Shown here in pieces: positions 54,634 through 63,799 of a DNA stretch of 64,000 nt. The translations under genes and the position numbers were made by a program. The DNA comes from CBDFNC01 sp965249895 (lineage in GTDB: Bacteria > Pseudomonadota > Gammaproteobacteria > Enterobacterales > CBDFNC01). The notes beneath the pieces were generated by a model. That model saw nothing but the letters and a program-made list of their open reading frames with translations, searched no databases and was not told the DNA's origin. Location of the stretch: the NCBI GenBank assembly GCA_965249895.1, contig CBDFNC010000002.1:372001-436000 (forward strand), given 5' to 3'. Each line of letters starts with the position of its first letter. Position 1 is the first letter of the stretch.

Positions 54634-55830
54634 TCAACTTAACATCAAGCACTCATCCCAACTATTATCAACTCCAAGCGCATGTAACAAAACCAAACCT
54701 ACCCCACTTATTCCTTCCAGAAGACCATACTCAAGACGCTCTGTTCCGATATTGGAGTCAAAAGTGCTAAGCCCAGCTAACCCTTTCGACCGGTACATTC
54801 CGATAAGCTCATCTAGCCAAAAGTACGCACAATTCAATAATTCCAAATCACCCAGTATTTGCCACAACCGATAGAAAACTAAGTAGAGCCCTGCTGCGCC
54901 GTGGCATATGCCAGCGTCGACAACCCCAGAATTCTGTCTGTTTCTCTTGGTTGCATTGATTGCTATGGATCTAGCTTGTTCAAATATATAGTTACTTCGT
55001 ATTTGGTGACCAGCTTTGGCTAGAATGAGCGCATTGCTAGCATCGCCATAACACCATCCAAGCCTGGCATTCATTGGCTCTCCCGCAATGTATCCAAAAC
55101 ACGAATCATGTTTATCGTCTTCCAATCTATGCATTAGCAGCCAGTCGCAGCTATCTGTTAGTGCCTCTTCAAGGTTTAACCTTTTATCCTGCAAAAGAGG
55201 TAACGCATAGGTAAGAGCAGCTATCGCAGATGTCACACCGTGCGCAAGCCCAAGGTCATACTCATGGAGATTTTCGGGATGCTTTCTAAACACTGACTCG
55301 GTTCCTGTGACCCAAGTAAGACCTTTATCGGTAAGCGTACTCCTGGCAAGGATATGCTGTATGATGTTGCCATAAAGGAGCTTACTTTTGCTTTGTACAA
55401 AGCGTCGCCTTGAATACACAGAGAACCCAGCCAGACCTTGGATAATTTCGAATTCTCCACCCCAAGATTCTATGTCAAGGGACTTGAGCAAAAAATTTTC
55501 AACTTCTAAGGAAAGATCAGGTTCGTAGGGGTTGGTATCTTGATCTCCTTGGAGAAACTCCAATAACCATCCGTATCCAGATAGTCCATTGCAAAGAGTG
55601 ATGTCAGAACTCCGTTGAAAGGCCTCTTGAACTTGCTCAATTTCTTGTGAAAACAGCTGCTCATCTACCAAGCTCACACTATATTTACTCAAGTTCCACT
55701 TAAATAAGAGTTGCCCGGCAAGCCCGTTAAACAGTCCAGGATCTTTTCCGGGTGTATCCATGTGGCTAATCTCGCCATAGATGTCGCATAAAATCTCGCG
55801 AATTACGTTCGCTTTTTTAACATCAATCAT
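54634..55830 (-). CDS. lanC: Class I lanthipeptide cyclase (LanC-like)
   Basis: 398 residues with an alpha/alpha-barrel repeat pattern (GLFNGLAGQLLF, NGLSGYGWLL, QGLAGFSVY). All zinc-site motifs of LanC are visible: AHGV (His197), GWCYGD (Cys260) and CHGAAG (Cys309-His310). The enzyme catalyses attack of the precursor cysteine thiol on a dehydrated Ser/Thr to form the thioether. Its ATG overlaps the stop of the upstream transporter gene (ATGA), so the two are translationally coupled. It is the last gene of the minus-strand arm of the lanthipeptide cluster. IS66 lies about 170 bases downstream. Confidence 0.93.
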   Translation of the reverse strand: MIDVKKANVIREILCDIYGEISHMDTPGKDPGLFNGLAGQLLFKWNLSKYSVSLVDEQLFSQEIEQVQEAFQRSSDITLCNGLSGYGWLLEFLQGDQDTNPYEPDLSLEVENFLLKSLDIESWGGEFEIIQGLAGFSVYSRRRFVQSKSKLLYGNIIQHILARSTLTDKGLTWVTGTESVFRKHPENLHEYDLGLAHGVTSAIAALTYALPLLQDKRLNLEEALTDSCDWLLMHRLEDDKHDSCFGYIAGEPMNARLGWCYGDASNALILAKAGHQIRSNYIFEQARSIAINATKRNRQNSGVVDAGICHGAAGLYLVFYRLWQILGDLELLNCAYFWLDELIGMYRSKGLAGLSTFDSNIGTERLEYGLLEGISGVGLVLLHALGVDNSWDECLMLS

Positions 55831-57959
55831 ACTGTGGTCACTTCTTTATTCGAACATACAGTTTTATCAGTGATTGCTGTAGCTTCTTCATGTGATATCG
55901 CTACCAAGTCGCCGTCTTTTAATAAAAGAATCCGATCGGCTGCACGAATGGTTTCGGGCCTATGAGCTATCACTATTTGAGTTATTTGAAGAGTTTTAAG
56001 CACCTGGTTAATTTTCCTTTCTGAGGAAACGTCTAGGTGGGAAGTCGCTTCGTCCAAAAAGAGAAGTTTAGGTCTTCTATAGAGCGCTCGAGCCAAGAGA
56101 ACCCGTTGCTTCTGTCCCCCTGAAAGAGTTGTTCCCATATCACCAACCAAAGAGTTGTATTGCATTGGCATTTCAATTATATCTTGGTGTATCTCAGCGA
56201 GAACAGCACATTCAACAATTCTATCCATATCAATTTGCGGGTCGAACTGACTTATGTTCTCTGCTATGGAGCCAGAGAGGAGCTCATCTAGTTGCATTAC
56301 CGCCGCAATTTGTCGCCTGTATTCTTGCTGTCCAAGTCGCCGAGTATCAATATTGTCCACCAATACTCGTCCCTCTGACGCTTGAAAAAGCCCCATGATA
56401 ATCTTGAGCAAGGTAGTTTTTCCGCAGCCTGAGGGACCTACAATTGCAACAGAATCTCCTGCTCTTATGTTTGCGCTTACGTTTTTAAACAGCCAGGGCT
56501 CCCCAGGGGCATACCTATAACTAACTTTATCCAGGCTAACTTGGCCTTCAAGCGTATGATGATTAATAGAATACAAATTTTCTTCCTGTTGGGTAAGCGC
56601 AATATCCGCAATACGCTCTAGGTGAAGCCCTAACATTTTGAACTCAATTAGTTTGTCTACTAGCGAAGTAAATCGCTCCGTAAGCTGTAACTTGTAGGCC
56701 ATAAAGGCCATTAACATACCAGCAGTAAATGTTTGGTTTGCATTAGATTCAATGACTAACAACGCACCAAAATAGACGACGAGTATATTTTCGACACCAA
56801 ACAACAAGCGATTAGCAATACCGTATAGAATATTTAGCCGCTCGACTTTCACGTCTAGGTTAAGTGCTTCAGTATAATAGTTTTGCCATAGCGCTTGCCT
56901 TTTCGCTTCTATCCCAAATAGCTTAATGGTCTGGATTCCCCTGACGTTTTCCATAAAGTTTGTATTTTCTTTAGCCTCGGCAATAATTGCCTCTTCCGAC
57001 ATTGATCTTAAAGGTCGATACCAGAGCAAGCGGATCACCAAATAAAGCAACATTGCTAATGTAACAATCAGTGCTAGTTTAGGGCTATAAAGAAAAATCA
57101 TGGTTAAAGTGGCTATTGACATAATGCCGTCAACGATTGCTTCTACCATAGAATTGGTAAGGAGGTCTCTCACTTCGTGAAGCGAGCCGAACCTTGATAA
57201 CACATCGCCCATGTTTCTCTTAGAGAAATAATCGAGCGGTAAACGCATTAAATGACGAAAGAGATTGAACGCCAGTTGTTGATTTAGACTAGAGCTCAAG
57301 TGGATAACGACATAACCTCGAAGTGCAGTGATAAACACGTGAAAAAGGGCCATCATACCGAAGCCAAACGCGAGTACGGTAAGTAGGTTTCGGTCGTAAG
57401 CTACGATAACTTCGTCTAGCACTAACTGCATGTAGTACGGACTTGCCAGTGCAAAAATTTGCAAGATACTTGATAAAGCGAAAAGCTGAAAAAGAAGGGG
57501 CTTTAACCCTTTTGCTGATTTAAGTAGGTAGGAGATCTTAAGTTTAATTCGGACATCTTCTTGATTAAAATCTTGAGTAGGCATCAACTCTAGAGCGATG
57601 CCAGTAAACCTGTCACTTACTTGTTCGAGCTTAAGAGTCCGTTTTCCTAACGCAGGGTCCAATATCACCACGGAACGACGAGAAACAGATTTTAATACTA
57701 CGAAGTGATTTAGATCCCAGTGCAGAATGCAAGGTAATTTCAGATGAGAAATTTGGTTCAGCTCTAGTTTCAAAGCTCGACTAGTAAGCTTTAGTTCGTC
57801 GGCAACGTTTATAAGTTGTTGAAGGTTCACGCCCTTTAGGCTTTGAGTATACCGCTGCCGAAGGCTATTAAGGTCGGTTTTATACCCATGATAGTCTGCG
57901 ACCATAGCTAGACATGCGAGTCCACATTCGGCTGCTTCCGATTGGAGAATTGTTTTCAA
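55827..57959 (-). CDS. lanT: Peptidase-containing ABC transporter for GG-leader peptide (LanT/C39 type)
   Basis: 710 residues: N-terminal C39 cysteine peptidase (about 1-125) with Q6, C12 in AAECGLACLAM, H85 in DLNHFVVL and D101 in ILDPALG; a six-helix exporter domain (about 155-440); and an ATPase with GPSGCGKTT, LSGGQKQR, LLFLDEATSHLD and IVIAHRPET. It would cleave the leader after Gly-Gly and export the peptide with the HlyD adaptor. The start is a TTG at 57959, with AAGGG 11 bases upstream; no ATG keeps the catalytic N-terminus. Located between hlyD and lanC. Confidence 0.95.
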   Translation of the reverse strand: MKTILQSEAAECGLACLAMVADYHGYKTDLNSLRQRYTQSLKGVNLQQLINVADELKLTSRALKLELNQISHLKLPCILHWDLNHFVVLKSVSRRSVVILDPALGKRTLKLEQVSDRFTGIALELMPTQDFNQEDVRIKLKISYLLKSAKGLKPLLFQLFALSSILQIFALASPYYMQLVLDEVIVAYDRNLLTVLAFGFGMMALFHVFITALRGYVVIHLSSSLNQQLAFNLFRHLMRLPLDYFSKRNMGDVLSRFGSLHEVRDLLTNSMVEAIVDGIMSIATLTMIFLYSPKLALIVTLAMLLYLVIRLLWYRPLRSMSEEAIIAEAKENTNFMENVRGIQTIKLFGIEAKRQALWQNYYTEALNLDVKVERLNILYGIANRLLFGVENILVVYFGALLVIESNANQTFTAGMLMAFMAYKLQLTERFTSLVDKLIEFKMLGLHLERIADIALTQQEENLYSINHHTLEGQVSLDKVSYRYAPGEPWLFKNVSANIRAGDSVAIVGPSGCGKTTLLKIIMGLFQASEGRVLVDNIDTRRLGQQEYRRQIAAVMQLDELLSGSIAENISQFDPQIDMDRIVECAVLAEIHQDIIEMPMQYNSLVGDMGTTLSGGQKQRVLLARALYRRPKLLFLDEATSHLDVSSERKINQVLKTLQITQIVIAHRPETIRAADRILLLKDGDLVAISHEEATAITDKTVCSNKEVTTV

Positions 57960-58063
57960 CGTTAGTATTTCCCTTTATTTCTTCAAGCTCCAAGCCTATG
58001 TCAAAAGACCTTTCTTTTTAGCACACCTCACCCTAAGAAATGGCAAATATTCCTGTTAGGGTT

Positions 58064-59329
58064 TTAGTATTCCAGATCTCCTTTCAGGCTAATCAAAGGA
58101 TCAAAAAACCATTCTGCTATTGAACGTTTCTCGATAAGAATGTCGGCATCAAGCAACATGCCGGCTTGTAAGGGTAAATTTTTTCCATAAGCCTGCATAG
58201 TTTGGCTATGCAGCTTGGCTTTTACACGATAGATAGGCTCGGTCAGTTGCATAGGGCCTGGCACCTCTCCAGGCAGCATTATATTCTCCGCAGTTTCGAA
58301 AATTTCGGCTTCCATCGTACCGAACTTCTGATGGGGGAATGCTTCAAGCCTGAGCCTCGTTTCTTGCCCTTCTTTAATAAACCCAAAAGCCCTTGTCGGT
58401 ACCATTAACTCAGCATAAAGTGTTGCTCCCTTTGGGAGGATACTAGCCATATACTGTTGAGGGCGTAGCAATTGACCTTCCTTTATATTCAACGCCGTTA
58501 CTCGCCCACTTTTGGAAGACCTGACAACCTCATAGCTTTCACCCTCAAGTTCTATCAAACGATTTCTTGTACTGGACTCGGTCATATGAAGCATCTGAAG
58601 CTCGCTCTCTCGCTCAAGCGGTAGCCTTTCAAGAGCAAGCGTTTGATTACGCTTACTTTGTGCTAACTGATACCTTCGCGCATCCAATGTCAGTATTTCT
58701 TGCTTTAAAGTAATGAGAAGGTCTTTCTGGTTTTCTTCTTCGTTTGCAGATAGAAAACCTTTTGCACGCATAGACTCATATCTGTCTAATCTCTGATGCG
58801 CAATTTGCTTCCTAAATTCAGCTTGTTCTTTCTGTAGTTCAATTAAACTAATTTGAATACCTGTATCTTTAATATCTTGAAGCAATTGTTCCTCTCTGCT
58901 TTTATAAACAGATATGATTTTCTTCTTTTGAGTTTCAATAATTTCTAGTTGGTTATTTATCTCGTTAGCTAAGAGCCGATTTAAGTCAACACCTGAAGAC
59001 GTGCCATGCCTATATTCCAACCTAAACAAAGGCTGATTAGAATCAACATTTCCCCCTTCTTCAACGAATACAGATGAAACGTACGCACTGCCCGGAGCAT
59101 AGAGTTTTATAACGCCTTCAGTTGGTAGTAAGTAGCCCTGGACCCGTTGCTTTCTATGGTAATCTGCCTCTAGAACATACATGAAACTACATAGCACTAT
59201 GACTACAAAAGATAAAGACAAAAACGTGTAGCTAAAAGGTTGGGAGATGCTTACATCACCAAGTAGCTTATCTTGCTGGTACTTAACGACTTCCTTTCTA
59301 AATAACGACAATTTAGTGTAAACCCACAT
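58064..59329 (-). CDS. HlyD-family secretion adaptor
   Basis: 421 residues. A short cytoplasmic N-terminus, one membrane anchor (FLSLSFVVIVLCSFMYVL, about 36-53), a lipoyl half (LLPTEGVIKLYAPGSAYVSSVFVEEGGNV), a long coiled coil (about 110-250), then lipoyl/beta domains (VVRSSKSGRVTALNIKEGQLL, ELMVPTRAFGFIKEGQETRLRLEAFP). It bridges the C39 exporter to an outer-membrane channel (TolC not encoded here), as in microcin and Gram-negative bacteriocin export. Precedes the transporter by about 100 bases. Confidence 0.92.
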   Translation of the reverse strand: MWVYTKLSLFRKEVVKYQQDKLLGDVSISQPFSYTFLSLSFVVIVLCSFMYVLEADYHRKQRVQGYLLPTEGVIKLYAPGSAYVSSVFVEEGGNVDSNQPLFRLEYRHGTSSGVDLNRLLANEINNQLEIIETQKKKIISVYKSREEQLLQDIKDTGIQISLIELQKEQAEFRKQIAHQRLDRYESMRAKGFLSANEEENQKDLLITLKQEILTLDARRYQLAQSKRNQTLALERLPLERESELQMLHMTESSTRNRLIELEGESYEVVRSSKSGRVTALNIKEGQLLRPQQYMASILPKGATLYAELMVPTRAFGFIKEGQETRLRLEAFPHQKFGTMEAEIFETAENIMLPGEVPGPMQLTEPIYRVKAKLHSQTMQAYGKNLPLQAGMLLDADILIEKRSIAEWFFDPLISLKGDLEY

Positions 59330-59849
59330 TTCTCATCTGTAATTCAATGCCTTAATATAGCAGCCAGATGTCAAACATCACAACTTCGCTATTCGAGATA
59401 TTTAACACAAAATGACCATCTAGTCTTCTCAATCACTACTAATAATAAGTGTAAGGAAAAAATAGCTAACAACTAATACGCCACTGATTACGAATCAAAC
59501 AAAAACTCACGGAAAAGCATCTAGAGCACATAGTAAAACAGGCCACAGAAAGTAGATTATGAAGCAGAAGAGATACATTTGAAAAAACGACAGTAGCCCT
59601 AACATGGAATACCGCTGCTCTATAAACTACAAATTCTTCCCAGAATCATTCAAACATGAACAACGCCTAAACCATGAAATAATAGATTCTTCGCCACTAT
59701 ACCAATGGTGTATAAGTGGCGAAAGGTAACTGAGAGCAAGCTAGAGAACGTAAAAAGTAAATTACACTTCGACCCGCCCTACTCATTCATCAACCTGTTA
59801 TTAAGGCCGTACTATAACTACGACCTTCTTGTGGAGCAAAATTAGTTAA
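59330..59849. other. AT-rich spacer between precursor gene and export genes
   Basis: About 520 bases without any supportable coding frame; no second precursor with a similar leader was found on either strand. Contains the hairpin at 59690-59723. Confidence 0.5.
59690..59723 (-). terminator. Hairpin downstream of the precursor gene (possible attenuator)
   Basis: TTCGCCACT...AGTGGCGAA (9 bp), continuing inward with ATACC / GGTGTATA after a small bulge. Situated between lanA and hlyD on the same strand. Probably a partial terminator giving more precursor mRNA than transport mRNA. Confidence 0.6.
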
Positions 59850-60014
59850 TTACATCTTCTTATTCTGATGTGCTCGACAACCTGCAGAACGAGGTACACC
59901 GTGCAAACTACCGCCACCCACTTGAGGAGTCGCTCCTTTTGGAAGTTCCGCAGAATTCAGTGTATTTTCTTGAGATAGGTTTTTAAGCGCTCTTTTTTTT
60001 AAACTAAGTTTCAT
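59850..60014 (-). CDS. lanA: Class I lanthipeptide precursor peptide (LanA-like), single cysteine
   Basis: 54 residues from ATG 60014, with AAGGAA eight to nine bases upstream; a longer frame to 60053 has no site. The leader begins MKLSLKKRALKNLS, like the KLxLKKxxLxNLS leaders of class I lanthipeptides of Gram-negative bacteria, and ends at a Gly-Gly-Gly (33-35) suited to the C39 peptidase. The core (36-54) starts SLHGVPRSAGC and is basic, with Ser36, Ser43 and only one Cys (46) and no Thr. A Ser43-Cys46 lanthionine (SAGC) is the simplest ring; Ser36 could become dehydroalanine. It lies between the export/cyclase arm and the divergent dehydratase. Confidence 0.85.
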   Translation of the reverse strand: MKLSLKKRALKNLSQENTLNSAELPKGATPQVGGGSLHGVPRSAGCRAHQNKKM

Positions 60015-60054
60015 AAAAATTTCCTTTTTAGTGGTTAATTTTAATTTACCCAAC

Positions 60055-60543
60055 GAATGAAAAGTCAGGAGTTGGTAACTTACAAATCAATAATCATCCT
60101 GTCAATTACCAATCTCGAAATTGTCACAAATTTGTCAAAATTCGAACTATTAGATCTTCCTCAGAAGGACAAGGTAGAGTATAAATTCAAATAAATATTA
60201 TTAGGTAGCATATAGATCCATATTTCTGTGTTAATTGTGGTTAATATGTCTACCCGTTATTATTAATTCAAGCCTGAGCCCTGAAGACCAGGCTTGAATT
60301 AATAATCCCTATTAGATAATTTGGAACTGTAGCAAAAGTTATTTCCTTGAGTTAGTGTGGCAATACTATTTGCTAATAGCGGAAATTGTATTTTTACATA
60401 ACCAGACTAGACCAGTGGTCATTTCAAGATAATTGAAAATTAAATTAGATCAAAAGGACTGTATTCGTTAACACCTAAGAGATATTGACTATTAGATAAA
60501 GTTAACTTTTTGACTTATTTGTCAGTAACATTCAAGGAATCAT
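60055..60543. promoter_or_regulatory. Divergent promoter region between precursor and dehydratase genes
   Basis: About 490 bases, strongly AT-rich. Must hold promoters for both arms of the cluster. Holds a perfect 18-bp inverted repeat (separate entry). No other gene seen; no regulator is encoded in the cluster. Confidence 0.5.
60259..60306. promoter_or_regulatory. Perfect 18-bp inverted repeat in the lanA-lanB intergenic region
   Basis: Arms ATTATTAATTCAAGCCTG and CAGGCTTGAATTAATAAT around a 12-base loop. As RNA it would look like a bidirectional terminator. Because the flanking genes diverge, an operator, a leader hairpin or the end of a small RNA are all possible. Confidence 0.7.
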
Positions 60544-63500
60544 ATGGTGAAGAGTAAAATATGCCACGATGGCTTTTTTGTACTAAGGTTACCTAGCCTT
60601 CCATACAACTCTGTAGTGAACCTAACCAGCCTAGAGCAAACAAACCGAGCGCTGGAGAAATGGTTAGCCATGGACTTGGTTAAAGAAGCTCTATACCTAG
60701 CAAGCCCCTCTTTATCAGACAGGATTGACCATGTATTTCACCCAGCATTTAAGGGCAAGGAGCTTTCTAATAACGAGTTAAAGCAGCAAAAAAAAAATAA
60801 GCTAAAGCTAGAGCGAACTCTACTCAAATACATGATTAGGATGTCTACTAGGCCAACTCCTTTTGGTCTTTTTGCAGGTGTTAGCCTGGGCTGTATTACA
60901 GAGCAAACAAGGCTAACCCCTCAACTACTCACGCGAGACAGGCGCAAGTCACGGCTTGATTTCAATTTTCTCGTGAAGTCGCGAGATGAAATGATACGTA
61001 ATCATTCGAGATTAACTAGATTAAAGTTCGAGCCTAATCCAAGCCTTTATCGCGTAGCGCAACAGTATAGATACATTGAGTCCTATCAAAAAAAGGGGTT
61101 AAATGGCTACCGCCTCAGTTCGATTGATATTGATAAGTATGTTCAATTTATTATGGCTTGCGCCCAAGATAGGCTTAGTTTAGCGGTTATAAAAAGCAGC
61201 TTTGTTGACAATTTCCCTCATTTTGATGAAGACGAAGTCGACCAGTACATCAGCCAGCTGATCAGAGAGTCGGTTCTTTTACCACTAATCCCACTACCAC
61301 TTACAGGTGAATCACCAGGCACAGGCTTTATATCAACCTTGCGCCAAATTGGAGAGGATGAAACCCATGACCTTCTAGTTGAAGCATGTGAGAAACTAAG
61401 TGATATTGATACGAAGAGAGAAGGAAAAAAAGAAGACTATCTCAAGATTTGTGAAAGCCTCAAGCCTATTTCAGATAGTGTAAGCGAAGATACGCTATTC
61501 CAAGTCGATACCTATCGAGCTATGTCAGAGTCTGAGATATCACATCTTAACATCGACCAGTTGATAGAAAAAATACTCCTACTTAGCGTATCGTCAGATA
61601 GTTTTCCGAATCCATTTACAGAGTTCATAAATGGGTTTAACACTCGCTTTGAGGGGCAATTCATTCCGCTGGAACGAATACTGGACGAGGAAACTGGGTT
61701 AGGTTTTTCTCACGAGACAGGGTATGACGCCCCGCTACTGGAAAACCTTGCAATAGCAAAGCCTGACAATTCAATAAACTTGATAAAAGTAACTAGCGTT
61801 TTGGATAAAGTTATCAGCCAGAAACTTTCAATGCCAGGAGAATTGCGGGATAATGTACTTAAATTGTCCAGTGAATCCATAAAGTCTAGCCTAGACACCC
61901 CTATAAACGAAGCAAAACTGCCTGCATCATTTGCAGCAATGATAAGCTTGTTTGATGATGAAAATGGGGACCCTATATTGAAACTAAATGGATGTTATGG
62001 CCCCTCAGCTGCAAATCTATTGGGTCGCTTTTGCCATTTGGACCAAGATCTAAAAAACAAGGTTATGTCTCATTTGGAGAAGGAGCAAGCCCACTCACCA
62101 GATGTTGTTTTCGCCGAGATCTTACACATGCCAGAAGGCCGACCGGGAAATGTGATATCCCGGCCGCACTTGCGCCAATATGAAATTGTTTTCATGGCTG
62201 ACTCGACGCTTGATGAAAAATATCAAATACCCTTGAAAGACCTATACGTCTGGGTAGAAGAGGGTAAAGTTAAGCTCTGGTCCAAACGCCTACGCAAACA
62301 GGTAATCCCGCGTTTATCCTGCGCGCACAACTATACATATGGAAGCTTAAGCGCCTATAGGTTTCTGAACATGATTCAACATCAATACCCAATGGCACCA
62401 AACTTTACGCTGCCCGATTTTTTGTCTGACTCGGCTACGGTACCAAGGATAATGCTTGATGATTTAATATTGTCGGAACGTATGTGGAGAGTTCCGCGTA
62501 GGGAGTTGGAAGAACTAAAGGATGGGCCGAACGTTAACCTTGAAAAACTAGGTAGACTACGCAGGAAATTCGAACTAGAAGACAAAGTCAATTTTTCAAT
62601 TGATGATAACGTTTTAACCCTAGATCTCGCAAACCCTGTGATGCTGGATATCTTATTGGCCGAGACACGAGATCAAGATACTATCACTCTATCGGAAGCA
62701 CTAATCGCAAAACTTTCTACACCTGTAAAGAACAGCAAGCGAGAGAACTATGCAAATGAGGTTATCGTTCCCTTTTTTAATAAAGGAGCAGACCTTTATA
62801 TGCACTACCATGATAACCCTGAGGTTGTAGTAGCTAGTGAAAAATCAAAACGGAGGTATCCACCGGGCTCTGAATGGTTAAGCCTTAAGGTCTATTCAGG
62901 AAATTCCGAGCTAGAAAGTTTGTTAGTCGATAAGTTATTCCCATTGATTCGAAATTTCCAACCTAGTTTAACTAAATGGTTCTTTATTCGATATGCCGAT
63001 CCAGATTGGCACCTTAGGTTACGTTTTCATGGAAACAAAGCGGACCTTTGGGGACGTTTGTTACCCGCGATTAACGAGCTTTTGGAGCCTATGGTAGAAA
63101 ACGAGCAATTGCACAAAGTTGAAGTTTCCACCTATGAGCGAGAAGTAGAGCGCTACGGGGGTCCTAAAGCAATTGCAATGGCTGAAAAGTTATTCATGTT
63201 GGACAGTGAGATCGTTGTTGAAACTATCCAACTGGACTTACAAGAAGAAAATGATCTCCGTTGGAGAATGGCACTGCTAGTTTGCGACTACTATTTATCA
63301 AAGTTTGACTACTCAAATAGCCAGAAGTTGGAGCTTCTAACTCAACTTAGGAGTAGCTGGGGTGTTGAATTTAGTGAAACTAAACTACTTAGGCGGAACC
63401 TTGGCAAGAAATACAATAAGGTACACGACACTATAATCCACGACTTAAACTTCGAAAGTGGTTTAAATAGACAGGTCAATGATGATGTTCACTTCCAGCT

Positions 63501-63756
63501 GCATTCGACTTTTTCCGCCTGGAGAAAAAGGGCTTCTCCGCTTCACAACCAAATTAGAAACCTTTTCTTGAAAGAGAGCAAACTAAGTTGTAGTAAAGAT
63601 ACTTTTATTAGCTCGGTACTGCACATGCACAATAACAGGGTTTTCAAAGCCTATGGCCGTGAACATGAGCTAGTCATATACGACTTTTTACGACGTTACT
63701 ATCTGACTCAGGAGAAAAGGAGAGGTTATAAGGAGACTGTAAATAATTTTGTGTAA
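60544..63756 (+). CDS. lanB: Class I lanthipeptide dehydratase (LanB, full length)
   Basis: 1070 residues, the size of NisB-type enzymes. The N-terminal glutamylation domain (about 30-750) has the conserved MIRMSTRPTPFGLFAGVSLG (Arg103-Gly108) and later SRPHLRQYEIVF and RLSCAHNYTYGSL blocks. The C-terminal elimination domain (about 790-1060, SpaB_C/thiopep_ocin type) has SEWLSLKVYSG and WFFIRYADPDWHLRLRFHG. Using glutamyl-tRNA it dehydrates Ser/Thr of the precursor. ATG with AAGGA five to six bases upstream. Transcribed divergently from the precursor and other cluster genes. Both halves are in one protein, so this is a classical class I system, not a split one. Confidence 0.95.
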   Translation: MVKSKICHDGFFVLRLPSLPYNSVVNLTSLEQTNRALEKWLAMDLVKEALYLASPSLSDRIDHVFHPAFKGKELSNNELKQQKKNKLKLERTLLKYMIRMSTRPTPFGLFAGVSLGCITEQTRLTPQLLTRDRRKSRLDFNFLVKSRDEMIRNHSRLTRLKFEPNPSLYRVAQQYRYIESYQKKGLNGYRLSSIDIDKYVQFIMACAQDRLSLAVIKSSFVDNFPHFDEDEVDQYISQLIRESVLLPLIPLPLTGESPGTGFISTLRQIGEDETHDLLVEACEKLSDIDTKREGKKEDYLKICESLKPISDSVSEDTLFQVDTYRAMSESEISHLNIDQLIEKILLLSVSSDSFPNPFTEFINGFNTRFEGQFIPLERILDEETGLGFSHETGYDAPLLENLAIAKPDNSINLIKVTSVLDKVISQKLSMPGELRDNVLKLSSESIKSSLDTPINEAKLPASFAAMISLFDDENGDPILKLNGCYGPSAANLLGRFCHLDQDLKNKVMSHLEKEQAHSPDVVFAEILHMPEGRPGNVISRPHLRQYEIVFMADSTLDEKYQIPLKDLYVWVEEGKVKLWSKRLRKQVIPRLSCAHNYTYGSLSAYRFLNMIQHQYPMAPNFTLPDFLSDSATVPRIMLDDLILSERMWRVPRRELEELKDGPNVNLEKLGRLRRKFELEDKVNFSIDDNVLTLDLANPVMLDILLAETRDQDTITLSEALIAKLSTPVKNSKRENYANEVIVPFFNKGADLYMHYHDNPEVVVASEKSKRRYPPGSEWLSLKVYSGNSELESLLVDKLFPLIRNFQPSLTKWFFIRYADPDWHLRLRFHGNKADLWGRLLPAINELLEPMVENEQLHKVEVSTYEREVERYGGPKAIAMAEKLFMLDSEIVVETIQLDLQEENDLRWRMALLVCDYYLSKFDYSNSQKLELLTQLRSSWGVEFSETKLLRRNLGKKYNKVHDTIIHDLNFESGLNRQVNDDVHFQLHSTFSAWRKRASPLHNQIRNLFLKESKLSCSKDTFISSVLHMHNNRVFKAYGREHELVIYDFLRRYYLTQEKRRGYKETVNNFV

Positions 63757-63799
63757 CTGCCACTTTTACATGTAATCCTTCAAGCGGTCTTTGAACTCA

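Noticed and set aside
59330..59849. Possible second lanthipeptide precursor
   Set aside because: Inspected both strands of the spacer; no frame with a KLxLKK-type leader, GG site or Ser/Cys core was found.
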